Shown here piece after piece: positions 53,531 to 62,521 of a stretch of DNA of 64,000 nt. The stretch comes from Ruminococcaceae bacterium UBA1036. Lineage in GTDB: Bacteria; Bacillota; Clostridia; Oscillospirales; Acutalibacteraceae. Both the position numbers and the translations under genes were made by a program. The notes beneath the pieces are model-generated. The model saw only the letters and a list, made by a program, of their open reading frames with translations. It did no database searches and was not told where the DNA came from. The DNA lies in the NCBI GenBank assembly GCA_002316805.1, contig DCEF01000020.1:137899-201898 (forward strand), given 5' to 3'. The stretch's first letter is position 1, and every line of letters begins with the position of its first letter.

Positions 53531-54495
53531 GCTGCATCCTCAGAAATCTCTATGCGGTCTTCACCGTCTTCGGGTATTACTTCGCGCATAGCTGCAATGG
53601 CTACTTCAATCATGCTGTCGTCAGGCTCCTTAGTTGTAATGCGCTGCATCCAAAGCCCGGGCGCCGAGATTATATGCGTGAGTAGATTGTCGTTGCGGCC
53701 GCAGTACCTGATGAGCTCATAGCCTATGCCTACTACAAGCGGTATGCACAACAGCTTTGCTGCCGTGCGCAGGAACGGATTTGTGAACGGAATAATAAAT
53801 CCGATAAGTATCCCAACAAGCAACATAAGGACTATGAAGCTCGTTCCACAGCGCGGGTGGAAACGCTGGTGCTTCCGCACATTCTTCACAGTAAGTTCTT
53901 CATTGTTCTCATAGCAGAAAATTGTCTTGTGCTCTGCGCCGTGGTATTCAAAGACGCGGCGAACATCAGGCGTTGCAGCGCATAATACGAGATACAATGT
54001 AAAAATCACTATGCGCATGGCGCCTTCAAGCGGCGAGCGCCAGCCTGCAACAGACGGGCCTGCGGCCTTTTGTATTATGTTAAAAAGCCATGTGGGGAAA
54101 ACGAAAAACAGCCCGATGGCAATAACGAGCCCAAGGACTGTGCCCACCCCGGAAATCACGCTGAGTGCCCGGTCCCCGAATGTTTTTTCAATCCAGCGGT
54201 CAAATTTCGACTCGTCTTCCCCCTCTTCTTCCGCGCCTGATTTTTCTACAGAAAGGGAAAGCGCGCGGTAGCCTACCGAAAGCGAATCGATAAAGTTTGC
54301 AATACCACGAAAAAACGGCAGACTCCATATTTTACTGCGCTCACCTGCAGAATTGTTTTTCATCTCTTCAAGCGAAATACTCCCGTCAGGCATACGAACC
54401 GCGGTTTCGGTTTTCTGCGGTCCGCGCATCATTATCCCTTCAACAAGGGCCTGCCCGCCTATCAATGTAATGCATTTCGTCTTTTCCCTGCTCAT
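53527..54495 (-). CDS. DUF1385 membrane protein (YqhQ-like)
   Basis: The 322-aa protein has GGQALVEGIMMRGP (about 13-26), the hallmark of DUF1385, then membrane helices near 118-145, 158-175 and 215-260, and YHGAEHKTIFCYEN (about 187-200), which contains His and Glu residues that could bind a metal. The family is widespread in Clostridia beside prmC and prfA; its biochemical function is not established. The start overlaps the histidine kinase gene stop by 4 nt and the stop overlaps prmC by 4 nt, so it is fully embedded in this operon. Confidence 0.9.
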   Translation of the reverse strand: MSREKTKCITLIGGQALVEGIMMRGPQKTETAVRMPDGSISLEEMKNNSAGERSKIWSLPFFRGIANFIDSLSVGYRALSLSVEKSGAEEEGEDESKFDRWIEKTFGDRALSVISGVGTVLGLVIAIGLFFVFPTWLFNIIQKAAGPSVAGWRSPLEGAMRIVIFTLYLVLCAATPDVRRVFEYHGAEHKTIFCYENNEELTVKNVRKHQRFHPRCGTSFIVLMLLVGILIGFIIPFTNPFLRTAAKLLCIPLVVGIGYELIRYCGRNDNLLTHIISAPGLWMQRITTKEPDDSMIEVAIAAMREVIPEDGEDRIEISEDAA

Positions 54496-55958
54496 TTAGT
54501 GCCGCCTCCTTTTTTCCCTGCTTCAAGCGTTTTATTTTCAAGCTTCTTAAACGTCGGTATGCTTATAGTTACGACTGTGCCCACATTTTCATGGCTGTCT
54601 ATTTCAAGGTTGCCCGAATGTAGTGCCATTATCTCATCCGCAAGCGCAAGGCCTATCCCTGAACCGCGGACAGTCTGGTTTGCCTTGTAGAACTTTTTTT
54701 TCACATTAGGCAGGTGCTCGGCCGGTATTCCGCATCCGTCGTCAGCAATCACCACGCGTATAAAGCCGCCTTCTTCTTCCGCAGAAACATTTATCGTCCC
54801 TCCGGACTTTGTGTACTTCAAGGCATTGTCAAGCACATTTACAAACACCTGCCGCAGGCGGTTTATGTCGCCGAGCACCGGCGAAAGCATCTGCGGCTCG
54901 TCGTAAATAAGGAATTTATTCTCCTGGCGTGCACGCTCGCTGAACATACACACTGCCGCGTCGAGCTCCGCAAGTATGTCAATTTTGTCCATTGTAAGCG
55001 TCATGCGGCCGCTCTGCATCCGTGAAAAATCGAGCAGCTCCTCAACTATGCCCGCAAGGCGCTCCGTTTCGCTCACGATGATTTTCATGCCGCGGTTAAA
55101 AGTCTTTTTGTCTGTTTCACCGGACTGAAGCGTTTCGGCCCACCCTTTTATAGCTGTAAGCGGCGTGCGCAGCTCATGCGAAACAGATGAGATGAAGTCA
55201 TTCTTCATCTTTTCGTTTTGGCCGAGTTCATCCGCCATATCGTTTATCGTGTTGCAAAGTTCGCCTATCTCATCGTCGTTCGTTTTCTGTATACGCGCTT
55301 TAAAGTCGCCCTGCGCAATCATCTTCGCCGTGGCGCCTATCTGCTTTATCGGCGTCAGGATAGAGCGGATAAAATAATGGCTCGAAATCGAAACGAACGA
55401 AATGACAACGGTACCTGCCAAAACCAGCGCGATAATTATTGTGAATATCTGCCTGTCGGCTTCTTCAAGCGAAACGACATAGCGTACCGACCCCACGGGC
55501 GAGCCGATATCGTTGCGTATAACGCGCGTTACGGCCATCACACGTTCCCCGCTCGAAAGTTTCCCCGTCCATGTGCCATAGTCACCTGAATTGGCTAAAG
55601 CCGCTTTGTAATCCGGCATTTTCTGTTTCTGGTCCGGCGCGAAGCCTGTTGACGTGGTGACTATGCGGCTTTTCTGGTCTATCACCATCAGCTCCATGCT
55701 CTCTTTGTTCGGGAAATTCTCCACATATCCGCGCGCAGCAGCGAGAAAATCTTCCTCCGATTTCCTACCATAGCTTGAAAAGACGTTTGTCAGTTCGTCA
55801 GAGCGCCCGTTAAGCGCCGACTGTATCCCGTTGTAAACATAGCCCTGCACCGAGAAGGAAAGCGTCGCTACCAGCGCCGCCACAATAATAAGCAGAGAGC
55901 CGACGCTGTTAAAAATCCAGCGCCGTGCAATGCTTTTGCTTTTCCGTTTTTTTGCCAT
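54492..55958 (-). CDS. Membrane sensor histidine kinase
   Basis: The 488-aa kinase has a first membrane helix near 14-36, an extracytoplasmic sensor of about 140 residues, a second helix near 172-198 and a HAMP linker (about 200-250). HisKA shows FISSVSHELRTPLTAIKGW, with the phosphorylated His near 261, and the ATP-binding domain has VNVLDNALKYTKSGG (N box), VVIADDGCGIP (G1) and GSGIGLALADEI (G2). It pairs with the response regulator encoded just upstream, 61 nt before. The sensor is of the single-Cache-like size; its signal is unknown. Confidence 0.93.
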   Translation of the reverse strand: MAKKRKSKSIARRWIFNSVGSLLIIVAALVATLSFSVQGYVYNGIQSALNGRSDELTNVFSSYGRKSEEDFLAAARGYVENFPNKESMELMVIDQKSRIVTTSTGFAPDQKQKMPDYKAALANSGDYGTWTGKLSSGERVMAVTRVIRNDIGSPVGSVRYVVSLEEADRQIFTIIIALVLAGTVVISFVSISSHYFIRSILTPIKQIGATAKMIAQGDFKARIQKTNDDEIGELCNTINDMADELGQNEKMKNDFISSVSHELRTPLTAIKGWAETLQSGETDKKTFNRGMKIIVSETERLAGIVEELLDFSRMQSGRMTLTMDKIDILAELDAAVCMFSERARQENKFLIYDEPQMLSPVLGDINRLRQVFVNVLDNALKYTKSGGTINVSAEEEGGFIRVVIADDGCGIPAEHLPNVKKKFYKANQTVRGSGIGLALADEIMALHSGNLEIDSHENVGTVVTISIPTFKKLENKTLEAGKKGGGTK

Positions 55959-56019
55959 TACGCTTTTCCCCCTGCCAGATCAACCTGCTAAAAATAAACT
56001 CCAGCCATAGTTTTCAAGG

Positions 56020-56724
56020 TTATGCCTCCCACTTGTAGCCGAGGCCCCATACCGTGATAATATGCTTTGGGTTTGAAGGTTCATCCTCAACTTTCATGCG
56101 CAGGCGCCGGATATTCACATCCACAATTTTCTCTTCACCGTAATATGAATCGCCCCACACATGGCGCAGGATATCTGTCCTGTTCATGGCTGTGCCGGGA
56201 TTCGAGAAAAAATATTCCATTATCTGGAATTCGACCTGAGTAAGCTCAACCGGCTGGCCGTTCTTCAGCAGTGTGCGGTTGCGCAGGTTGAGTACGAAGC
56301 TCCCCGAGTGCAGCTCTTCGCTGAAATTTTTTTTGCTGCGCTCACGCTCCAGCGCCACGCGGCGGTAAACGGCATCAATGCGCGCCACAAGCTCACTCGG
56401 GCTGAACGGTTTCGTAACATAGTCGTCGGCGCCCATCATAAGCCCGCCAACCTTATCCATCTCCTGTGTCTTGGCCGTAAGCAGGATAATGCCTATCGAG
56501 CCGCTGCGGTGGCGCAACTCCTTGCAAACGGCAAGCCCGTCATTCTGCCCCGGCATCATGATGTCAAGAACGGCAACGTCGATGTTGCCGCCCTCTTTGT
56601 CATAGATTTTCAGCGCTTCGTCTCCGTCGGAAGCCTCAAGCGTCTTGTAGCCTGCACGCTTGAGGTTTATAACTACAAACTCGCGGATGGCCTGTTCGTC
56701 TTCCGCAACAAGAATCGTTTTCAA
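56020..56724 (-). CDS. OmpR/PhoB-family response regulator
   Basis: The 234-aa regulator has a receiver domain with the acidic pair Glu8-Asp9 (AEDEQ), phospho-acceptor Asp54 (VLDIMMPG), LLTAKT with the conserved Thr and the conserved Lys in VTKPFSPSEL. It also has a C-terminal winged-helix domain (about 135-232), with LTQVEFQIMEYFFSNPG and VDVNIRRLRMKVE. It is thus a DNA-binding transcription factor controlled by the kinase encoded downstream. Upstream, 29 nt away, is a lipoprotein gene in the same direction, so lipoprotein, regulator and kinase are likely one transcript. Confidence 0.94.
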   Translation of the reverse strand: MKTILVAEDEQAIREFVVINLKRAGYKTLEASDGDEALKIYDKEGGNIDVAVLDIMMPGQNDGLAVCKELRHRSGSIGIILLTAKTQEMDKVGGLMMGADDYVTKPFSPSELVARIDAVYRRVALERERSKKNFSEELHSGSFVLNLRNRTLLKNGQPVELTQVEFQIMEYFFSNPGTAMNRTDILRHVWGDSYYGEEKIVDVNIRRLRMKVEDEPSNPKHIITVWGLGYKWEA

Positions 56725-56753
56725 GGAATTCCTCCCAGTTCTCTTTTGAATTT

Positions 56754-58109
56754 CTATTCCGTGGAAAGCAGTTCGAAAGCATTTTGGGTTTCTGCTTTTG
56801 TGAGTGACATCGCATTTCCGGGCGCAGGCCTCTCCGCAGCATAGATGATGCTGTTTTTCTCGCTGAGAAGCAAATAAGCGCCTGACTCAGACTTTTTTGC
56901 CCATTCTTTTTTTGTGAACACCTGTATTCTAAGTAGCTGTGACCCGGCTGCGCCTCCCGGGTTTTCAGGCGACTTCTGCCACTGGTAAAACGAAAACGAA
57001 CGTGTGGCCGGGTCAATTTTTGTCGTTATCTTTCCGCGCCACTTTTCCGGCACCATAAAGCTGTAGCCGTCTGTGTAATTAATTACCATGCTTACAATGC
57101 GCGTAAGCGTGCCTGTATCCGTGTCATAGCGCTCCCAGTCCGTGAGGTTGTCCGCCTCATCTGCCGCTGTTCCGCTGTATCCAGGCATCGGCGCTACTAT
57201 AGGGATATTGATTATGCCGTCCCCGTTTATATCTTTTGAAACAACTGAAGTGTTGCGCGCAGTGCTCTTGGCCGTCTTTGACTCGCTGTCAAAGAATGGT
57301 GCCTCCAGTGTTTTCCTTTTTCTGTCCCAGTACACAATATCTGTAACCATTGAGTTCGAAGCTTTTACACCGTCGAGCACTACGCCGTTCTGCTTTTTAT
57401 TTATCATGCCTGTGCGAACGGAAACATATTTTGTTACGCCGGTGTCAAGCGGTGCTGTGCCCATCACCTCAACACCGCCGTTTTTTATGCGAAGCAGGTG
57501 TGCAGTGGCCGGTTGGTCGCCTACAGTAACACTAGCTGTAAAGATTTCGTCTTTACCGTCGCCGTCGAAATCCATCAGCTCCATATCGGTGTAGCTCTGG
57601 TTAAGTTTCAGCTCATGCATACTGCCTTTATCATAATAATAGATGCAGATAACTCCCGCATTGGTAAGGCTGCTGCCCCAGCCTACCACAGCTTCATCAC
57701 TGCCGTCGCCATTTATGTCGCCAAAGCAGATCCTGTCAACTTGGGAAGACGGGTTGCTGAATGAGCCTATGCTTTGCCATTTTCCGCTCTTCTTGTCTTT
57801 CTGCATGAACATTATATTCGTAGCTGTTGAATCGTCGCCCTTCTGGTAAAAAGCCACCGACTCATCCGAACCGCTGCCACGCATACTGTGCCGGATTATC
57901 GCCGAGCGGTACTCCCCATGCGACGGATATTTCAGTGTGAGCTGGCCGCCCGCAGTTTTGTCAAGCAAGCTTTGGATATCCGCTTCATCAGTTCCCGTTG
58001 GTTTTGGGGCATGCATCAGTGTCTGTGCGTCAAGCCCTGCAAATGAGCATCCTGAAAACAGCAAAGCTACAGAAAGCAGCAGCGCCGCAATGGCTGCTTT
58101 TCCCCTCAC
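56754..58109 (-). CDS. Lipoprotein with FG-GAP/EF-hand-like repeats
   Basis: The 451-aa protein starts with a lipoprotein signal peptide (GKAAIAALLLSVALLFSGC), with the lipidated Cys at about residue 21. The mature part carries repeats containing DxDGDGxDE motifs, DINGDGSDEAVVGWG (about 131-145), DFDGDGKDEIFTA and DINGDGIINIPI, which resemble FG-GAP/VCBS calcium-binding loops on a beta-propeller-like scaffold. No enzyme motif is seen. A GTG start at 58109 is used; AGGAGG is 8 nt upstream. It is the first gene of the lipoprotein-regulator-kinase operon, so it may be an accessory sensor on the outer face of the membrane; that is inference. Confidence 0.72.
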   Translation of the reverse strand: MRGKAAIAALLLSVALLFSGCSFAGLDAQTLMHAPKPTGTDEADIQSLLDKTAGGQLTLKYPSHGEYRSAIIRHSMRGSGSDESVAFYQKGDDSTATNIMFMQKDKKSGKWQSIGSFSNPSSQVDRICFGDINGDGSDEAVVGWGSSLTNAGVICIYYYDKGSMHELKLNQSYTDMELMDFDGDGKDEIFTASVTVGDQPATAHLLRIKNGGVEVMGTAPLDTGVTKYVSVRTGMINKKQNGVVLDGVKASNSMVTDIVYWDRKRKTLEAPFFDSESKTAKSTARNTSVVSKDINGDGIINIPIVAPMPGYSGTAADEADNLTDWERYDTDTGTLTRIVSMVINYTDGYSFMVPEKWRGKITTKIDPATRSFSFYQWQKSPENPGGAAGSQLLRIQVFTKKEWAKKSESGAYLLLSEKNSIIYAAERPAPGNAMSLTKAETQNAFELLSTE

Positions 58110-58156
58110 ATGCCACGCCTCCTTTACAGTCGAACAGTTAAAATAAATTCAAAGTT

Positions 58157-58165
58157 ATTATAACA
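58157..58165 (-). promoter_or_regulatory. Extended -10 promoter of the lipoprotein operon
   Basis: On the minus strand TGTTATAAT gives a perfect -10 (58157-58162) with the TGn extension, about 50 nt before the GTG. No -35 is clear. Confidence 0.55.
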
Positions 58166-58228
58166 TAAACAACTAAAAAAAAGAGTATCAAAATTGTAAA
58201 CTGAAGCCCACCATTAAAGCGCTGCAGA

Positions 58229-58257
58229 TTGAACTATTATGCAAAAGGGAGTACAAT
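58229..58257 (+). promoter_or_regulatory. SigA promoter of the MFS gene
   Basis: TTGAAC (58229-58234) and TACAAT (58252-58257) are 17 nt apart, about 48 nt before the start codon. Confidence 0.75.
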
Positions 58258-58304
58258 TTGAGAGTATAAATTCACGTTAAAAATAGAGGAGATATCCAGT
58301 AAAA

Positions 58305-59552
58305 TTGTTCCAAAAGGCATCCAATTTTTTTAAAACAACATTTCGCTCGCTCAAGTACCGCAATTTCCGCCTTTTCTGGTTTGGCCAGTGCATTTCGCTA
58401 ACCGGCACATGGGTTCAGCGGACCGCGCAGACATGGCTTGTCTACTCGGTCACTAACTCGCCGTTTAAAGTTGGCCTTGTTGGAGTTGCGCAGTTTTTGC
58501 CGATGCTGTTTCTGTCACTGTTTGCCGGCGTAGTAGTAGACCATTTTTCCAAGAAAAAGCTGCTTGTCCTTACCCAGGCGCTTTTCCTCGCACAGGCCGT
58601 GGCTATGACGCTGCTTACCTACACGCACATAATTCAGTATTGGCATATTCTTCTGCTGAGCTTTCTGTTCGGTGTTACACAAACGCTCGACATGCCCGCA
58701 CGGCAATCTTTTTTCATCGACCTCGTCGGGCCGGAAAACGTCACGAATGCCATCTCCCTTAACTCTACCATTGTCAATCTCGCACGAATAATCGGGCCCG
58801 CGCTTTCAGGCGTTTTAATGATGAAGCTTGGCGCCGCAGCATGTTTTCTAATCAATGCCGTTAGCTACATACCTGTAATTATCGGCATAATGATGATACA
58901 CGTCAACGAGAAGCAGTCAGTTACATACAGCAGAAATATGCTTCCGGAAATCTCTGACGGAATGCGGTACATCAAAAAAAACAAAACGCTTGTCGCCGAT
59001 GTGCTGATGATGGCCGTAGTGTGCACGTTTGCGCTTAACAACGACGTCATCATACCTGTTTTTGCACATGAGTACCTCGGGCGCGGCATTGATGGGTACT
59101 CAAGCCTTCTTGCGGCAGCGGGTGTGGGCGCTTTCAGCGCAGCAATACTCATGGCGTACCGCAGCAGCAAGGGCGTAAGCAAGCGCCTGCTTGTAATAAG
59201 CTCCGTCGCAATCGGCTTGTTTCAGGTCTCCACAGGCATTACGAACAAGTACACCTTCAATTTAATTGCCGTCGCTCTCATTGGATTCTGCAATCTTATC
59301 TTTCTCAATACTGCAAATTCTATTTTTCAAGTCAACTCTTCCAATGAATACCGTGGGCGTGTGATGAGCGTTTATTCATTTCTTAACCTCGGCTCAACGC
59401 CAATTGGCAATTTCCTTGCGGGTGCGGTAATGGAGCGCGCAGGAGGTGACTCCGGCTACCTGTTCTGCGGGTGGACGACACTCATATTACTTGCCGTTGT
59501 ATTTTTAATCACGCGCCGTGAAATCTCAAAGTGGTTCCGCAAAGCTCTGTGA
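58305..59552 (+). CDS. Major facilitator superfamily exporter (EntS/MFS_3 type)
   Basis: The 415-aa transporter has about 12 membrane helices with the MFS_3 features typical of drug or siderophore exporters: SLKYRNFRLFWFGQCISLTGTW at the start, the loop GVVVDHFSKKKLLV between helices 2 and 3, DMPARQSFFIDLVGPENVTNAISLNS (near 127-152) and NEYRGRVMSVYSFL in the second half. Substrate cannot be told; no binding-protein gene is near. The frame has no ATG near its start; TTG at 58305 is used, with GAGGAG 13 nt upstream, a somewhat long spacing. It is convergent with the M14 peptidase gene, 5 nt apart. Confidence 0.85.
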   Translation: MFQKASNFFKTTFRSLKYRNFRLFWFGQCISLTGTWVQRTAQTWLVYSVTNSPFKVGLVGVAQFLPMLFLSLFAGVVVDHFSKKKLLVLTQALFLAQAVAMTLLTYTHIIQYWHILLLSFLFGVTQTLDMPARQSFFIDLVGPENVTNAISLNSTIVNLARIIGPALSGVLMMKLGAAACFLINAVSYIPVIIGIMMIHVNEKQSVTYSRNMLPEISDGMRYIKKNKTLVADVLMMAVVCTFALNNDVIIPVFAHEYLGRGIDGYSSLLAAAGVGAFSAAILMAYRSSKGVSKRLLVISSVAIGLFQVSTGITNKYTFNLIAVALIGFCNLIFLNTANSIFQVNSSNEYRGRVMSVYSFLNLGSTPIGNFLAGAVMERAGGDSGYLFCGWTTLILLAVVFLITRREISKWFRKAL

Positions 59553-59556
59553 ATAT

Positions 59557-60831
59557 CTACTTAATGCTTGCGGCATAAAGCAGCATGCCAAGGTTTTCCT
59601 TGTATATCTCAGGAAACTGTGAAACAGGCAGCGGATTTTTTCCGCTACCTACTTCTATTGTGTAGCCGGGGCGCCTGAAATCTTTGATGAACCAGTCTTT
59701 ATATCCGGCATAAGATGAAACGCCCGTAGCTTCTTCAAGGGAATATCCGCTTATTAGCGAAAGCTGGCGGCCGATGGCCTCTGCTTCCGGCGAGGCCATA
59801 TCCTGAAAATTCCAGTAAATCACACGCCCCTGCGTATGGTATGCCATTGCAAGGCCGATGTCATGGTCCCGTGTGAAATTCACCATTGCACGGGTTTCAG
59901 GCTCGGAAACAGGGTAAGGGCCCGAGTACCGCGTTGGGCCAGGGCCCGTTATACCGAGCGCGGCTTCCGCCTGCTTAGATTCTTCCCATGCGGCGTCGTA
60001 GTTATGGTTGAGGTCTACGCCGCGGATATTTGCTTCCCAGTTGCTCGAAAAGTCGCTGCTTCCGCCATTCCAGCGGATAAGCTGGCTGTGGTACGGATTG
60101 TCTGGCTGCAAACCGTTAATAACGAGATCCACGCCGTCAGGGTTTACCATCGGTATAATCCATATTGTGGCGCTATCCCATATTTCGCGCGGATTGTATC
60201 CGCCAATCTGCATCCCGAGCGCATATGCCCTCAGAAAATCTTCCGTAAATTTCATCAGCACAGGCGACGTTATCCACTCCAGTGCATGGTGCGCCGCGTT
60301 GTAAAGCACATGGTGTGGGCCCCTGCCAAGCCGCAGTGCAAAAAGCGTCTTGCCGAGGACGCTTGAGCCCACAGCCCCAACGTGCAGGAAAGGGTATCTC
60401 ACTTTAAGCCCCTGTACGTTGCGCTCCAGCACTTCATATGTATAGCCGGCATCTGCCATTACAATACCATATGAAAACGGCACGGCGATTTTTGCGCCGG
60501 CCGCAAGGTTCTGGGGGTCAATGTCCGGGTTTGCCACTGCGATAAGTGAGGGATCTACCGCATACTTTTGCCCGATGAGGTAAAAAGTGTCGCCTGGCTT
60601 AACCGTATAGGCATCATATCCGCGCAAATAGGGTTCCACGGCTTTCCATGTCTGAGGGCCTGCTACCCCATCAGGCGAAAGGTCGTGCATCTTCTGGAAT
60701 TCCTTAACGGCCGACTGCGTCTGAGTTCCGAATATACCGTCAACATTGCCTGAATAAATGCCGAGCTTGTGCAAAATTGACTGGAGCTGTGCCACATCGT
60801 TGCCTTCCGAGCCAAGCCTGAGAGTCCTCAA
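59557..60831 (-). CDS. Peptidoglycan-binding M14 carboxypeptidase (YqgT/ENP1 type)
   Basis: The 424-aa enzyme has a PG_binding_1 domain (about 5-70, LRLGSEGNDVAQLQSILHKL and GIFGTQTQSAVKEFQ), a LysM domain (about 75-120, YTVKPGDTFYLIGQKY) and a zinc carboxypeptidase M14 domain. The zinc motif HxxE is in AAHHALEWI (about 180-188), the third ligand His is in MAYHTQG (near 335) and the catalytic Glu is in TIEVGSG (near 398). The family includes gamma-D-glutamyl-diamino acid endopeptidases that cut muropeptides, often in spore formers. Start: TTG at 60831 has GGGGTGAT upstream; a GTG 9 nt earlier is the alternative. There is no signal peptide. Confidence 0.87.
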   Translation of the reverse strand: MRTLRLGSEGNDVAQLQSILHKLGIYSGNVDGIFGTQTQSAVKEFQKMHDLSPDGVAGPQTWKAVEPYLRGYDAYTVKPGDTFYLIGQKYAVDPSLIAVANPDIDPQNLAAGAKIAVPFSYGIVMADAGYTYEVLERNVQGLKVRYPFLHVGAVGSSVLGKTLFALRLGRGPHHVLYNAAHHALEWITSPVLMKFTEDFLRAYALGMQIGGYNPREIWDSATIWIIPMVNPDGVDLVINGLQPDNPYHSQLIRWNGGSSDFSSNWEANIRGVDLNHNYDAAWEESKQAEAALGITGPGPTRYSGPYPVSEPETRAMVNFTRDHDIGLAMAYHTQGRVIYWNFQDMASPEAEAIGRQLSLISGYSLEEATGVSSYAGYKDWFIKDFRRPGYTIEVGSGKNPLPVSQFPEIYKENLGMLLYAASIK

Positions 60832-60901
60832 TGCTATCACCCCGCCGAAAAATTCAATCGGTTTATTGTATGGAAACCGAAGTCCAAATATTACTTAAAA
60901 G

Positions 60902-60947
60902 TATAAAAAGCGCTCTGGATAGCTTTTAAACTGTCCGGAGCGCTTTT
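60902..60947 (-). terminator. Terminator of the glgP-malQ operon
   Basis: The stem AAAAGCGCTC/GAGCGCTTTT (60906-60947, interrupted above by a loop) is followed on the minus strand by TTTTTATACTTTT, about 33 nt past malQ. Confidence 0.82.
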
Positions 60948-60979
60948 CATATGTCATTTTAAGGAGAATTATTTAAAAA

Positions 60980-62509
60980 TCAGCTGTTTTTTATCTTATT
61001 ATCAGGTGGGATACGCCCGTAAAGTTCGGCTGTCTCCCTCATGCTGCGTGCAAGCTCTGGTGTAAGTGCCTCTTTCCTGACACGCCAGCGCCAGTTTCCC
61101 TGCACAGTGCCGGGAATATTCATGCGCGCCTCTGCACCAAGGTGCAGGTAATCTTGCATCGGTATTATACAGGTATTGGCGACGCTGGCCTGTGCAGCAT
61201 AAATCATTGCATCGGTAAGGTTTTCCTGCGGGCCTGCATGGAGGTAGCGCCTTGCAAAAGCAACCGTCTCTGCAGGCGACGTGTTCCCCCACTCTTCAGT
61301 TGTAGCATTGTCATGCGTGCCTGTGTAAACAATGCAGTTTTTGTCGTAATTATACGGCAGATAGTCGCTTTTCTCCCGCGGGTCAAAGGCAAACTGCAGC
61401 ACTTTCATTCCCGGATATCCGCTTGCTTTCTGAAGCCTGCGCACGTCGTCCGTAAGGAATCCGAGGTCCTCAGCTATGAGTGACAATCCGGGAAGCTTCT
61501 TCTTCAGCGTTGTGATAAAGTCCATGCCCGGCCCTTTGCGCCATCTTCCATGCACTGCATTCGGGCTTCCCGCAGGGATAGAATAATATCCGGAAAAGCC
61601 GCGGAAATGGTCAACACGCGTAACATCATAAAAGCCTGAAGCGGCCTTAAGGCGCTTCATCCACCAGCTGTAGCCGTCGCGTGCATGTTTTTCCCAATCA
61701 TACAGTGGGTTCCCCCAAAGCTGGCCATCGGCTGTAAATGCGTCAGGCGGGCACCCGGCAACTTCGGTCAGCCTGCCATTGCCGTCTGTCTGGAACAACT
61801 CAGGGTGAGCCCAAAGGTCTGCCGAATCTGGAGAGACATATATTGGCAGGTCACCAATAATAAATATGCCTTTGCTATACGCATACTGCCTGAATTTCTT
61901 CCACTGCACAGAGAAGAAATACTGGCATTTTTTCCAGAACATCACCTCATGTGCAAGGCGTTTGCGGGCTTTTCCCATTGCCTCCGGTTTTCTCAGCCGA
62001 ATTTCGTCAGGCCACTTCTGAAAGGAGCCCATGCCGTTCTCAGCCTTAAGAGCCATAAAAAGCGCATAGTCTTCAAGCCATTCACTGCTTGACTCTTCAA
62101 ACCTGCGGAAACCGCTGTCCCCTTCAGGGAAGCGGTCTGCAGCAATGTGCAGCATTTTGAAGCGGCTGCTGTAGAGCGCGCCGTAGTCGATTTTGTCAGG
62201 ATTATCGCCGAACCAGAATTGCCCAAGCTCTTCACGTTTCAGAAGTCCATCCTTCACAAGTTGCTCATGGTCGACAAAGTAAGGGTTGGCCGCGAACGCC
62301 GAAAAGCTTTGGTAAGGGCTGTCACCGCATCCGGTCTGGCCAATAGGCAGTATCTGCCAGTATGTTTGGCCGGCATCTTTTAGAAAATCAATAAAATTAA
62401 ACGATTCCTTCCCCAGGTTTCCAATTCCATAGGGAGAAGGGAGGCTGCTTATGGGCAGAAGAACTCCACTCGTGCGAATTGGTACCACTCCCTTTGCCTT
62501 TTTACGCAT
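60980..62509 (-). CDS. malQ: 4-alpha-glucanotransferase
   Basis: The 509-aa amylomaltase (GH77) disproportionates maltodextrins, working with glycogen phosphorylase in glycogen or maltodextrin breakdown. RTSGVLLPISSLPSPYGIG starts the family match, followed by DSPYQSFSAFAANPYFVD, IGDLPIYVSPDSADLWA, DVTRVDHFRGFSGYY (catalytic Asp), LIAEDLGFLT (acid Glu) and YTGTHDNATTEEW. The start is uncertain: the ATG at 62509, 12 nt after glgP, has no Shine-Dalgarno site. AAGGGAG lies 8 nt before an in-frame ATT that would give IRTSGVLLP, the usual N terminus. Coupling to glgP may explain initiation at the ATG. Confidence 0.93.
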   Translation of the reverse strand: MRKKAKGVVPIRTSGVLLPISSLPSPYGIGNLGKESFNFIDFLKDAGQTYWQILPIGQTGCGDSPYQSFSAFAANPYFVDHEQLVKDGLLKREELGQFWFGDNPDKIDYGALYSSRFKMLHIAADRFPEGDSGFRRFEESSSEWLEDYALFMALKAENGMGSFQKWPDEIRLRKPEAMGKARKRLAHEVMFWKKCQYFFSVQWKKFRQYAYSKGIFIIGDLPIYVSPDSADLWAHPELFQTDGNGRLTEVAGCPPDAFTADGQLWGNPLYDWEKHARDGYSWWMKRLKAASGFYDVTRVDHFRGFSGYYSIPAGSPNAVHGRWRKGPGMDFITTLKKKLPGLSLIAEDLGFLTDDVRRLQKASGYPGMKVLQFAFDPREKSDYLPYNYDKNCIVYTGTHDNATTEEWGNTSPAETVAFARRYLHAGPQENLTDAMIYAAQASVANTCIIPMQDYLHLGAEARMNIPGTVQGNWRWRVRKEALTPELARSMRETAELYGRIPPDNKIKNS

Positions 62510-62521
62510 TAAAAACTGCGC

